A DNA stretch of 64,000 nucleotides from Bathynomus jamesi (Eukaryota > Arthropoda > Malacostraca > Isopoda > Cirolanidae): positions 676,501-740,500 of the forward strand of contig JAJOZX010000993.1 in the NCBI GenBank assembly GCA_023014485.1, given 5' to 3'. The notes beneath the pieces were generated by a model, which was not told where the DNA came from, did not search any database, and worked only from the letters and a program-made list of their open reading frames with translations. Positions 10,531 through 21,380 of the stretch are shown here, piece after piece. Made by a program: the position numbers and the translations under genes. Numbering within the stretch: the stretch's first letter is position 1; each line of letters begins with the position of its first letter.

Positions 10531-12142
10531 GCGTTCATTCATGACATTAGGAAAATTGCTGTCTTTAATCATTGTTCTTATTTGTGGACCGTCGAAAATT
10601 CCCGCCTTGATTTTTTCATAACTTAAACTTGGAAATTTTGAAGTTATGTATTTGAAACACTCGCCGTTCGTATCTAAAGCTTTTACATATTGTTTAATGA
10701 GGCCTAGTTTTATATGCAGAGGAGGAAATATGATTTTATCTCTGCTCACTAAAGGTGGATTAATTACGTTTTTTTCTCCGACAGTAAGTGATGTTCGTGC
10801 TGGCCAGATTTGTTTGAAATAATGTTCTTCCTTGGCTCTGCTGTCCCATAAGCAAAGGAAGCAGGGATATTTAGTATACCCTCGTTGTTGTCCTAGCAGA
10901 AAATTAACCATTTTTAAGTCAACACATATGATCCACTCGTGCTCCCTATATTTGATAAGATTTAAAACCTTTTCTATATGTTCATACTTTTCTTTTAATT
11001 TTGTTGAGTGCCCAATCGGTATCGAGCCGTATAGATTGCCATTATGCAACAACACACACTTAAGACTTCTTTTCGAACTGTCTAAAAACAAGCGCCAATC
11101 ATTTGCATCGTAAGACTCAACCCCCATCTTCTTTAACAAACCAACTATGTCGCAGCAATATACTAAACTATCCTCTGTTCTAAAAATTTAACAAGTTCTT
11201 CTTCTCTTTTTCTGTAAAATGAAATGTATGTGTTTGAAGTAAGCAAGTTTTTCTCTTTAAGTCTTGAAGCTAAAATTTCCGCAGCCTTTTTTGGCAAATT
11301 TAGATCCCTTACAAGATCATTCAACTCGGCCTGGTTAAACTTTTGCGGATCGTTTTGACTTTCAAATACGCTGGGGTCAAAATCGGTGTCTGACTCCTCA
11401 AAGTGCATAACAATATTTTCAGGAACATCTTCAACTAATTCTTGAGTTGGCAGACCCTTAAATTTTGGAATGGGGATCTCATTTGAATGTAGCACAGGTC
11501 GTATCGCGGTGTCGAAATTTGGGTACTCGATACAATGTTTATTTTTCTTAGTGAAGCCCGAAGTCTTGACAAAGCAAAGGTAGCAATCGGTCTCGTGGTT
11601 AGTAGGCTCTCGCCACACCTGATATGGAAAAAAATTGTAAAGCGTTAACAAAAGCGACGAGAGACTTGTTGTTTTATGAATTTTATCAAAAGTTATCACC
11701 CAAACATTTAACATTTCTATGTGTTTCAACCTTATGCAATATTTGAGATTCTTATAAACATTTTCTGTAAATTTTTGTTTATGTACCTAAGTTACAATTA
11801 CATTTAGGTAAGTTACAGTATACTAGTGATTAAATTACGTAGTTTTATGAAATCATAAACTTACCATCGGAACTCCAAAAGGTATTTTGAATCCGAACCC
11901 TTCGTCCAATGTCGCAGTCTTTCAATGCATATAGTGCAGGCTTTATGTGGAGCCCACGATTTATCTTGGTCCCCCAGTTTTATGCCAAAATAAGCTAAGT
12001 AAGCTCTTTTTACGAAGTCAGTTATATTTGCTCGTTGATGTGGAAGTGTAAAATTTCCACATATATAACAGAAGGAATCAGGGTTGTTTTTGCATTTGAA
12101 CTTTCTAGTGCTTGATGACATATTGCTTGACTGTTCTGCCAA
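10500..12142 (-). pseudogene. F3 multicopy family gene, two exons, 3' truncated
   Basis: I recognise this as a multicopy uncharacterised family seen in many invertebrate genomes. Exon 1 (12,142-11,865) starts at an ATG and has CYICG, ITDFVKRAYLAYFG, LGDQDKSWAPH and a second CxxC. Exon 2 begins VWREPTNHETDCYLC at 11,618 and runs through IEYPNFDTAIRP, WRLFLDSSKRSLKCVLLHNG, WIICVDLKMVNFLLGQQRG and YPCFLCLWDSR. It then has PPLHIKLGLIKQYVK and breaks off in NEREKNGW near 10,520. One-base frameshifts lie in exon 1 just before the donor and near 11,180 in a T run. Cysteine pairs at the N-terminus suggest zinc binding. Function is unknown, and there are no signs of a host role. Confidence 0.65.
11619..11864 (-). 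other. Intron of the F3 gene
   Basis: On the minus strand exon 1 ends in ATG|GTAAGT and exon 2 starts after a pyrimidine-rich tract and TATCAG|GTGTGG. Joining the exons keeps the family's conserved P-M-V-W-R-E-P stretch in phase when the one-base frameshift just before the donor is allowed for. The 246-bp intron shows that this copy was not derived from spliced mRNA. Confidence 0.6.
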
Positions 12143-12914
12143 TTTGTAAAGGTATTTAAAGCCTTAATTCATATAAATTTAAGAAAATCTGAAATATAAA
12201 CACAAAAATTAGTTTAAATAGGTACTTATTATGAAATAGGTACTTACAATCTATGAAATTAAACTAGAAACATGGATGAGTAGGTACAATATAAATTACG
12301 TCTAATTAAATCAACTATATTAAATCACGATGACAAAATTACTCACTAAATCATATGCCAATTCAAAATTATGTTAATGCCCAAACTTAATTAACTAACT
12401 CAACTGACTGACTGACTGACTGACTGATTGAATTGACTGATTAACTCTGGAAACGAGTCGCTTTTATATATTTTAGTTGTCCCTCTAGAATACTCTACAG
12501 AGAACAGGAACGCTCGAGAAAATTTTAGAATTCTATGATATTTTTAGCTTAATTTACTAATATTAAAATGGGTTAAAAATGACAAAATTAAAAATATTTT
12601 TAGGGTGTTACATATAAAAATATACATAATACAACAATACCATAACAATAGGTACAAATACCTAGATAAAAACCTAGTTGCATAATGTGTAACTGCAAAA
12701 AGACAGCGAGTATTGAGAAAAAAACCTTTTTATGAATACGACGAAAGAGGAGGGGTGTTGAGCAAAATTAGGACCTGATAGAGCAAAACCGAGTAAAAAT
12801 TCGTGCTCAGCGCACCCAAATTACCTAGAACTAACTGTCAAATCTAATTCAATAGACAAAAATTTGAAATTTGTTCCCCAGTGTAATTAACACACCGGCC
12901 TGTAAAAAGGGGTG
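12143..12914. other. AT-rich non-coding DNA with a GACT run
   Basis: This is the upstream flank of the F3 gene. A short simple repeat of the four-base unit GACT lies at about 12,403-12,428. The sequence near 12,890 (acaccggcctg) weakly resembles an inverted F2 terminus but has no matching target duplication. No gene or promoter can be supported. Confidence 0.4.
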
Positions 12915-13487
12915 TTATACAACCGTTTTTAGCATTGATGGGAATATTCCTTTGGAAATACTTTGATTGATAATTTTGGCCAAAGTTACAGATATCTTAT
13001 CTTTAACAAGATTCAATATAGGTACAAGAATGTTATTTTTTGTATTTTTTAATTTACCAATAAATAATTCCTGGAGTGATCCATGGATTTGCGACAATTT
13101 TGAGTGAAACAGTTTTTCTCCTTGAAGGAAAGCAAATATTAAAAATATGGAATAAGGTGTCATAGAAGACCTGAAACATATGATCTGGGTCATTAATAGG
13201 TTCGTCGCAGTCAAATCGAGTATTTTCTACAGCCCCAATAATTTTCTTTTGTTAACCTCTGAGAATATACTGTGATCAATAGTTGGTTTGTCCGCAACCT
13301 GAACAATGTTATTGAATATAGCGTAAGTAGGAAAAGGATCACTGATGTTTGTGGTTATAATTCCAGAATTTACGAGGGCATTGCTATTTACAAATATATT
13401 ATCAATCGTAGATTCTGTTATTCGATTGCCATAATTGCAGACTCGAGTGGGTTTGGTAATAGTATGATTAAGATAGAAAGAATTCAT
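12915..13487 (-). pseudogene. LINE fragment: endonuclease end and RT start
   Basis: On the minus strand the fragment begins with HTITKPTRV and TIDNIFVNS, the end of an AP-type endonuclease domain. It continues through SGIITTNISDPFPTYAIF and, after frameshifts near 13,230, a NPWITPGI-type linker block. It ends in ISKGIFPSMLK near 12,920, the start of the reverse transcriptase. The TKPTRV and DNIF words are common in CR1/L2-like LINEs. Both ends are truncated and the frame is broken at least twice. Confidence 0.55.
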
Positions 13488-13520
13488 TAAGTTTAAAAAT
13501 TTATGAGAGATTGCTTCAGA

Positions 13521-14351
13521 TTGAAAATTGATGCTTCTTCATGCGCTGGATGCAACCCAAAGAGGTGCTACATCAGTATGTATTCAGAGTCCAGATATGG
13601 ATGTGTTTGTTCTAGCGCTGTGGTGCTATCGAGTTCTATGTGCTGACGTAACAATGATCGTGGTAACTAGGAGTAAACGCCGAGCCATTCATGTAGGACC
13701 CATATACAATGCTCTAGGAGAGAAGCAAGCTTCGACACTTCCAGGATTCCATGCCCTTAGCGGTTGTGATCAAACTGGAACTCTCTGCAGGAAATCCAAA
13801 ATTTCGTGGTGGAAAGCACTACAGAAATCTGATGACCAGATACTGGAAGCATTTGGTAATCTTGGAAAGGAACGGAATCTGAGAGAAGATGATATCAGTG
13901 CAGTGGAACGTTTCATATGTCAATTCTACATACCTGGGACAGCAATTTCCCTAGTGAAAGAAATGGGCTGGTTTCTTTTTAGCAAGCCAGTATACTGATG
14001 AGAAATTGCCACCTGCAAAGGCAGCTCTGTTACAGAAGATTAATAGAGCAAACTACATTGCATTGGTGTGGGAACATTGTGACGTTCCCCGTCCAAATCT
14101 TCCAAGTCCAACATCTCATGGATGGTGCCAAGAGGGTGACAAGCTTCTTCCTGTGCCAACAACACTTTTGCCTGCACCTAAGGCTGTGCTGCAAATTGTA
14201 AGATGCGGTTCCAAAACAAACTGTACTAGCACAAACTGTTCCTGTAAGAAACAATCTGACGTGTGCTGCTTGTGAAGAAACATGCAAGAACAGAAATGTA
14301 ACAATGGACAATGCTGCTGATGAGAGCGAAGATGGACTCCTGGACATCTAA
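13521..14351 (+). pseudogene. F1 multicopy family, C-terminal part
   Basis: This is the third collinear piece of the plus-strand F1 copy. It starts with LMLLHALDATQRGATS at 13,522 and has SPDMDVFVLALW (about 13,590), LPGFHALSGCDQTGTL (about 13,740) and NYIALVWEHC (about 14,050). The cysteine-rich tail (CTSTNCSCKKQ, then ACEETCKN) runs to the stop at 14,351. Frameshifts lie near 14,000 and 14,260. The D-x-D and GCDxTG motifs recall metal-binding motifs of XPG/FEN1-type nucleases. Together with 2,890-5,480 and 8,645-8,789 it accounts for most of one F1 gene; roughly 40 codons around the second break are missing. Confidence 0.6.
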
Positions 14352-16236
14352 CTCACCGCCCTACCCCATCAGAGCAGACATTATTTGGTTGAATATTTAA
14401 ATGTACGCATGTAGTCAAATACAATGTCTTTGACAGTAGTAGGCTATATTGATTGCAGTATAGACTTTAGCACCCTAGATTGTTCGTGATGCAACTCAAT
14501 GAAACTTGAACTGGGGCTTCCCTTTACTCTTGCGTGGGGCAATAATGTAATTTCTAATTTGCATCCGGCATTATGTCGTCGCACTGTTGTATCTTTACTT
14601 CTGATACTATTTTGGTGAACCGTTGCAATGTACGTATATGACTCAGTCTGTGTGCTTATGTTTAGTCATAGATAATTACCAGAACAACATAATACATTCA
14701 GTATCCCAATAAGTTGCCACTCATCTGCGAGTACAAAATAAACAATTGATATACACACAATCCAAACGATAATATCGTAAATTACCACATTGCTAAAACT
14801 CTGGCAAATTTCATTTAGAACGATGGTCAAATATGTTTGATAGTTATCTCATGACGTCATTCTTAATTTGCATAAAAATGTGCGGTAAATAGGTACTATA
14901 TAAGTTACATCAGTGATTTGCAAAACAAAATTAAACATATATAGCAGGTTTCAGTGAAGAAATCCCAAAAATGAAGAGAACTTTAGCTTATTTAGTAACG
15001 ATAAGTCCCATTCATGGTTCTTAACAGTGGGTATTATGACGTAATTCTTAATTTGCATAAAACTGGTCGAAAATATGCATCAAAAAATTGGTGCCGTGGC
15101 TTAAAAAATTCAACTTGGTCTAAATAACAAGTTTCCACAGAGAAAACAAAATGTTCACGAATTGGCCACGGGAAGGCCTATATGGACACTAAATGGAAAA
15201 CATAAGTTAGGATTAATAGATGGATTATAAAGTTAGGAAATAGGCCTCAGATAATTTGGAGATGCATACGTGACATTTAGCACAAAGCCAGAAGAACAGG
15301 TTTCGTTGAGTTCATTCTTGTATTCAGGTTTAACCAATCAGGCACAGGTTTGGCCGTCACATGATGCCCACCTTCCGTTTTGTTCAATCATGTCATTAAA
15401 GACAACTCAGTTTTCAGATAACACTAGATCTATATAACACTAGATCTATATAATTAAGTTATTTAATATCGTAAAGTAGGCCAATAAAGTTAATTAAATA
15501 ATATACACTAATTAGGAAATTATAAAACTATGAAACAATGGAAGTTTTAGGTTCAAAGATAAATGGACAAAAGATCAGATGTAAAGCGAATGGAACAATG
15601 AAATAGTCTCGATGGAAAGGCATCGCATTGGCAAAGGAGTGAGTTAGTCAATAAGATTCGGCAGTAGAAGTTGAGTCTAGAAGTCGTACTGGAAAGATCT
15701 TAACTCCCTTGTTATTTTTATTTCAGTTCTACGATTCGAGCCCGTGGGAAAGAGGGCCTCTGTTTAAGAAAAATTAATAACAATAAATTCAATGCATTTC
15801 CTCCTTTGGTCGCCGTCGAAAGTGAATTCTTTCCGAGCTCTAGGCTTTTTATTTATGTCATGCGCAAGGCTATATCGTTTTTATAGGCCTACTTGATTTT
15901 TGGTCAAGGTTTAATCTTGTTTATTGAATTGTATAACAAAAGTGAAAATTAATTTAACTTGTGAAAAAAAAAACCATAAGATTAAAAGTATAATAACAAT
16001 GGTCTTTATAACTACTGTAAATTTATATTAGCGGTTTAAAGGTAAATTTCGAAATTAATATAATGCTAAACAATATTAGTTTACTTAGTTGTAGTCAAGG
16101 GAGAAAACTAAATAATCCGAAGAAAAACATCAATGGTTACGCTACCATCCATAGTATTACGTGCATCTTGTCACACACCATCTTACGAACGGGTCAATGG
16201 TCAGGACAACGCAAAAGCTACTATGAATTGTTTACA
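14352..16236. other. AT-rich non-coding stretch
   Basis: I find no open frame, transposon motif or RNA gene in these 1.9 kb. Two small observations: the words gacgtcattcttaatttgc (near 14,855) and gacgtaattcttaatttgc (near 15,038) are near-copies about 180 bases apart, and a 16-bp unit (taacactagatctata) is repeated in tandem at about 15,419-15,452. The stretch may be decayed element flank. Confidence 0.5.
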
Positions 16237-18255
16237 TTATAAATGAAACACCCGAACCATTCTGGTGGAAGCGACCACAATGTCGTTAATAGCAATAGCA
16301 AAGAAAGTGACACTAAGGACACTTCCCTGCGGAACACCTTCTATCTGGGTAATGGAAGCGGAAAGGGTGGATACCACCCGAACACGAAACAAGCGGTTCG
16401 ATAAAAAAGCTCGAATAAACAAAGGCAAACACTCGCAAAGTCAAAAGGCATGAAGCTGCTGTAAAATGTTGTGTCCCCAAGTAGTATCATAGGCTTTCTC
16501 TAGATCGAAAAAGATACAAGCACAATGCTGCCTCGAGGCAAAGGCTCCGAAGACGGGTAACTCCAACCGGATCAGAATGTCACTGTTAGACCGCAACCTT
16601 CGGAAACCACACTTTCCAGATGCCAGACCAACCGAACGTTTGCCTTCTCCAAAAGCTTGCATAAGCACGAGGTCAAAGCTATGTAACAATAATTCAATGG
16701 GTGCAAGTGATCCTTTCTCGGCTTGGGAAAAGGGAGGACAAAAGTCATCCTCGAACCCGAGGGAAGGACACATTCCCGCCAAACACTCTTGTAGGGGTTA
16801 AGCAAACATGCAGGAGACTCTCCACAGAGATGGCGGAGCATCACAACCAGTGGCGGCTCGTGACTAAAAATTCTAGGGGTGCTGTCTCTAAGAATGGGTT
16901 GAAATAATTACTGAAATAAAAGGATGAGCATTGAGCAATGAATAAAAGTTTCAAAAGTTATTGAAAAAGTTATCCTTATATTGTTCTTGATTATTTCAAT
17001 TGTAAATAAAAAATTTAGGGTGCTGCAGTTCCCCAGTGCCTACCGACGAGCCGCCACTGATCACAACTAGAATATCGTCCTGCCCAGGAGATGTGTCGCC
17101 ACAGGAGCAGAGCGCAGACCGCAAGGAGAAGGGAAGATTATAAGGAAAACGGGAGAAATTCCAGCCCCGTTCAACACACCTGCAAAGGAGATAGCAAACA
17201 CGTCTGCCACAACACCTAACTCGGCAACAGAAACACTGTCTACTTTCAGAACAGGCGGATGGCTTAGAACAAACTCCCCAGAAACCTTGCAAACTTGATT
17301 CCAAACAATGGACACAGGAGTACAGAAATTTATCGTCGCCAAAGTTAACCGACGGCGAACCTCTTTCATCAATCGACGGGCACGAGTCCTCGCTCCACGA
17401 AAGAGGACCAGGTAGTGGTCGCACTTGTGATGACGATAACGGATGCAGACAGCCCCCATCACTCGCCCGGTGAGACATGTGGCAGTCGTCTGACCACCCT
17501 GGAACCGGGTGTCCACTAAATGATCCAGTTGCTCGAGGTGCAGAATGAAGACTCGCTTATGAAGAGTAGAACTAAAAAATTCCACAGCTTCATCAACAGA
17601 AGAGTAATTCCTCTGCAGCTCAGAACATAGTCGCAATGTCCAGAAAAAGCCATCAATCAACCTTCTCCAGGCACCAACGAGGGACACGAGGATAAGGTTG
17701 GTTTCTAGCCGAAGAGAAACAAATGAAAAAGTGGTCGCTGCCATGAAGTTCATCGGTCACCTCCCAAGTAAAATCCAATTGAGCATCATCGAAACAGAGA
17801 GACAAGTCGATAGTTGTGAAGGAACCAGTCTGTACATGAATGCGAGTCCAAATCATCTACTAGCGACGCCACCTTTTCCTGCGTACTCATTAGGACCTGA
17901 CTGGATGAAGAAGGATCAGGTGACGAAAGAGAAACCTTCGGAATCTTGAAGGACTCAAAGGTTCCTCTTGATCCCGAAGATCTCTGAACTTGTGGGAGGG
18001 ACAAGCACCCTTCAGTGTCCTGGGTATGTTTTCCGGGGTATGGTAGAACCCCTGGAAACGGCAGGAAACGAAGTATCTGCCAAATCTGAGGCACAGACGC
18101 GTCAGGAGCCATTGAGACAGCAGAGACTGACACTGAGGCTCCGGTCGAAGCCAGCTCAGAAGAGACCGAGGTAGCGACACTTGCCTCCTGTCCCGTTCGG
18201 TGACAGGCGTGCTTTCAACCGAACGAATGATAAGGTCTTTCGAGAAAGACATGGG
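16237..18255 (-). pseudogene. I/Jockey-like LINE: ORF1 end, endonuclease and RT, degraded
   Basis: Minus-strand blocks in order are: a serine/proline-rich stretch at 18,250-17,860 that may be ORF1; endonuclease end with DELHGSDHFF (about 17,740); linker with NYSSVDEAVEFF (about 17,600) and PVSIVWNQVCKVSG (about 17,310); and RT with ESPACLLNPYKSVWRE (about 16,810). Further on come YCYIALTSCLCKLLEKANVR (about 16,680), IFFDLEKAYDTTWG (about 16,510) and IEGVPQGSVLSVTFFAIAIN (about 16,330). The sequence stops before the RT YxDD box, so the 3' end is lost, which is unusual for LINEs and implies a later deletion. Many frameshifts are present, and a MITE at 16,848-17,059 splits it. Confidence 0.7.
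16848..17059. mobile_element. hAT-type MITE, 212 bp, with perfect 8-bp TSD
   Basis: The left end CAGTGGCGGCTCGT is matched at the right by ACGAGCCGCCACTG, an inverted repeat of about 14 bp. The target duplication atcacaac is perfect (16,840-16,847 and 17,060-17,067). Eight-bp duplications and CAGTGGCG-like ends are typical of hAT non-autonomous elements. It carries no coding sequence. It lies within the I-like LINE, so it arrived after that element. Confidence 0.85.
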
Positions 18256-18799
18256 CTCAAATGCTTCCGCCCGAAACTTAGACGCCCCGATGATCGCTGG
18301 GGTATAACGGAGAGGAATATTTAAGTAGCTGTTAGAGCGTCACATGGGAGTTCTAGGACTGAAGGTGGTGTCGATACTACTAATATTCACTTAACCTTAG
18401 CCTACTCGAGATCAGCCGATTGATTCAGCGGGGCTACACTGAACCTTCCATTTTACCCCTATTTCCCACCAAGAAGCAGCAGCTACAAACAAAGGAGACT
18501 CAATTTCCAGATGGAGGAAAACGGGAATATACGGGTCTCCATACACAGCAAACATATGAAAAGCTAGAAGGTAATGTCACCCGTTCCCAGCCCCACAACC
18601 TGGTGGAAGTGACGGCATTTAGTCTGAAAACTCATTCGTGTACCCCCTAGCATCGGTACGGCGCACGATATTATCGGGACACGCAAGCTACCCCATCCAC
18701 GGAATGGTGGTTGCCTATGTGGGAGAGTTCCCCAAATGATTTGATTCCTTCTGGCTATGTAAGTGCCGCCATTAGGACTTGGCCATCAATTACCAAGCA
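18256..18799. other. Non-coding stretch between two LINE copies
   Basis: There is no supportable gene. The part next to 18,256 may be 5' sequence of the I-like LINE read on the minus strand. Bases 18,590-18,790 are of mixed composition without recognised structure. Confidence 0.35.
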
Positions 18800-19062
18800 A
18801 AAAGCCCCTTGAAGGATAATTCTGGTGGCCAGGTTTTTCTTTTATGCAGGAAGAAGGGGCCATGAACAAATGTCCTCAAAAGCGTCCCTCTCCCCCGCAT
18901 AGAAGAAGAAGAGCCAATATCAAGGTCCAGGAGTTTCGAGATGCCTAGACACTCTGCATTTGAAAAATTGGAGGACATAGATAGGGGAAAAGATGGACTG
19001 AGGAAGATTGTTCTAGAGTTCATCGGCTGAGTAGATGAAAGATTGAAAATACCAATTAACCC
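18800..19062 (-). pseudogene. Jockey-like LINE, 3' end (downstream half of a split copy)
   Basis: The minus-strand translation matches the last part of the LINE ORF at 8.4-8.6 kb: NAECLGISK is shared exactly, and the 3' tail has the same cctgcataaaa word. The piece runs from the element's 3' tail up to 19,062, where a TIR element begins after ttgcgttag. The upstream half of the same copy starts at 21,381. Confidence 0.75.
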
Positions 19063-19365
19063 TTGCGTTAGTAGGGAGGGTCGTACTCAGGTGACAACAT
19101 GAATCTGAAGGAAATCCTACCATCAGGGGTGTCTAAATTATGTGTTTTTACATGGGGAATTCAAATATGAGCTTCTTTTTTGGATAGGATAACTCTAACC
19201 TACATCATTTTGTATTTCTAATTTGCCAATTTTACCCTTTTGAACCCCTTTATAATATATTAAAATATATAAGGTAAATCATTTATATTGACAAGGCCAA
19301 ATCAACTTTACATATATTTATTAATAGGTGAACTGCATGTATATCACTGGATATAATTACAAAGA

Positions 19366-20400
19366 TCATTCTCCTGACATCTTGAACTTTGCCAGGTTGC
19401 ACAAATCCTGCTTTGACTCAGACTTGGACATCAGCTTCCTGCTGGTCTCCTGAGCCCTGATCCTTCCATCCCTCTTTTCCTGTGAGAAGTACTTAGCAGA
19501 AGCCTTAGTCACCATTTTAACAACCCTCTCAATGCTTTGTGTGTGGCAAGGCCAGTTGCGCACCTCCATGGGGGTGTTGATGAAGTTTTTCACCTCTGAG
19601 GTGCTTAGAGAGCAGGTGAGAGGTGGCTCTGACACACCTTCTGACCAGCTGATCAAGTCACCGATGCTGGAAGCATCACAATTGATGTCAGGTGTCCTTC
19701 TGCTCCTAACAGAGGAGTCCCCCAGCTGAGTGTCCGGGTCCCCCTCTCCCCTGATGGCCAGGATTCTCTCCACCCCTCTCCCCTTTTCAATGTCCTCACC
19801 TGTCTCTTGTGCTCTGGTAGATCAGGACCCCCTATTTGGTGGGGTCCCTTACTTCCAACCTTCTCTTTCTGTCCCTTGATGTAGGCAAGATCTTTCACAG
19901 GAATCTTTTTCTCTCTGCTGCAGGAACAGTTAGTGTGGGCTTGGATAACACAGCCCTCACAGCCTCCCCCCTCACAACTGGTAATCTGACACTTGCAAGT
20001 CAAAATATCAAAGAACTTGTCTGACTTGACAATGAACCTCTCTTTGGCATCAAGTTTGCCCTTCCCAAGAGAAAACTTCACTGCCTGATTCCAGACCTCC
20101 TTGAGCTTGGACATGATGGTCACTTTTTCATTGATAACAGGTGGCTTGAAAAGAGCATTAGCTTTGCTCCACTGACAAATCAGACCAGGGTAGATGTCAC
20201 TCACCAGCTTGTCCACTGGGTAGTTCCTCCTGTCATCTTCACTTTGCTTCCTCAAGTAGATGCCATACCTCAGGATATCCCTCACAGTTGGCAGTTCAGA
20301 CACCAACAGCTCCCGGCCAGTGCCAACAAGATTACTCAGATGAGAACTTGATTTCGTCCTTGTTCTGACTTGAGCCATTTTCTTAATGAGTTCACACTGA
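19366..20400 (-). pseudogene. F2 family protein, internally deleted presumed transposase
   Basis: A probable 3' splice site (tttatttcag) lies just upstream, and the first good ATG is at about 20,378 (MAQVRTRTKSSSHLSN). The N-terminal domain includes ELPTVRDILRYGIYLRK, WNQAVKF and KFFDILTCKC, then a cysteine-rich knuckle (SCEGGGCEGC, NCSCSREKKIP). Near 19,800 the frame shifts and the family's C-terminal block follows (RNWPCHTQSIERVV, DGRIRAQETSRKLM) to the stop at 19,366. The central region seen in the 9.2-10.5 kb copy (FDGRK, GTNVNTG, HTNELPL) is absent, so this is an internal deletion derivative that would need a transposase supplied in trans. Confidence 0.65.
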
Positions 20401-20411
20401 AATAAAAACAA

Positions 20412-21371
20412 TAATACAACAGTTAAGTATCCACTACAGACAGGTATTAACTCTTTTCAGCGCAAAATTCTTGGTTAAAAAAAGAGCTGAAATGGGCAAG
20501 AACAAATTTATCTGCAAATGCTAAACACATTATGCTTTTTTGGTTTCAAAATGTTATAAAATGCTAATTTATCTGTTGTCTGTATGCAAATAATTTGTTC
20601 ATGTACTCTAAAAAAACTAAAGAAACACATCCTAAAAATATTCTTTAGAACATTGAAATAGGCCTCATACTGCTCAGTTGTACTAAAAATGAACCACCTA
20701 ATTTTAGCTCAAATCAAAGTTCTTAATTAAATTTTGCTCAATGTATCACTATAATATGCGTAGAAATAGCTTTTTCTAAAATATAACAGAATAATACTCA
20801 CATGTGAACAGTAACAAAAAAAATATCAGTAGATAATCACTAAATCTATCCCCTCACTGCAAGCCGAGGTGGTAAAATAGCTTCATAAATCATGAGTCAC
20901 TTCAAATATTTCACACAACGTTTTAGAATGTTCTGAAACGTTACATTCTAGCCTCTGAGAAAGGTGGCTCAGAAAATGGCCTTATGCGCGCCAGAAAACC
21001 GTCAAAATATTTCATATACCAAACTGTATGATAGTTACAATTAAGTGGAATGGCACATCTTTTTATTTGAGTATTTAAATATTATTATTATTATATGAAT
21101 TACATTATATGTGTTTATATGAATTAGTTAGAACAATGCTCTATGAGAGATAACGTGAGCAGCCATGATAGAAAACGTGAGAAGACATATTCTGGGGTAA
21201 CTACAATAGTAAAATAATCAACAATTTAATAATAATCAACTACAAAATGATGTAGGTTAGGGTTATCAGAATTAAATATTTTCTTCAGAATTGTGTTCTA
21301 TACACCAAAATATGTCATTTGAACACCCCTCTCCATTGATTTAAAAAAAATGCATAGTATGACCCGCCCTA
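20412..21371. other. Non-coding 5' half of the F2 element
   Basis: These 0.96 kb are AT-rich and lack coding blocks. They hold the upstream part of the presumed transcription unit, probably an intron ending at about 20,401, and the right subterminal and terminal inverted repeats. Confidence 0.5.
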
Positions 21372-21380
21372 TTGCGTTAG

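Larger units (their letters stand above)
19072..21371 (-). mobile_element. F2 DNA transposon, 2.3 kb, with TIRs and 9-bp TSD
   Basis: The ends are TAGGGAGGGTCGTACT at the left and, in reverse complement, TAGGGCGGGTCATACT at the right (14 of 16 identical). A second pair of subterminal inverted repeats lies further in: ctaacctacatcattttgta near 19,196 and tacaaaatgatgtaggttag near 21,241. The flanks carry a perfect 9-bp duplication, ttgcgttag (19,063-19,071 and 21,372-21,380). Removing the insert restores the LINE sequence as seen at 8.4 kb. The only conserved ORF inside belongs to the F2 family, so F2 is best read as the transposase of this element. A 9-bp duplication is known for Mutator-like elements and 8-9 bp for Merlin; neither assignment is proven. 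Confidence 0.85.

Noticed and set aside
12890..12912. Right terminus of the F2 element at 8,790
   Set aside because: The acaccggcctg word only loosely mirrors the left end and is not followed by the expected catgtgcag duplication.
8797..13521. Target duplication ttgaaaa(a)tt flanking the second F1 gap
   Set aside because: The words near 8,799 and 13,513 are AT-rich, differ in length and do not sit exactly at the coding breakpoints, so chance is likely.
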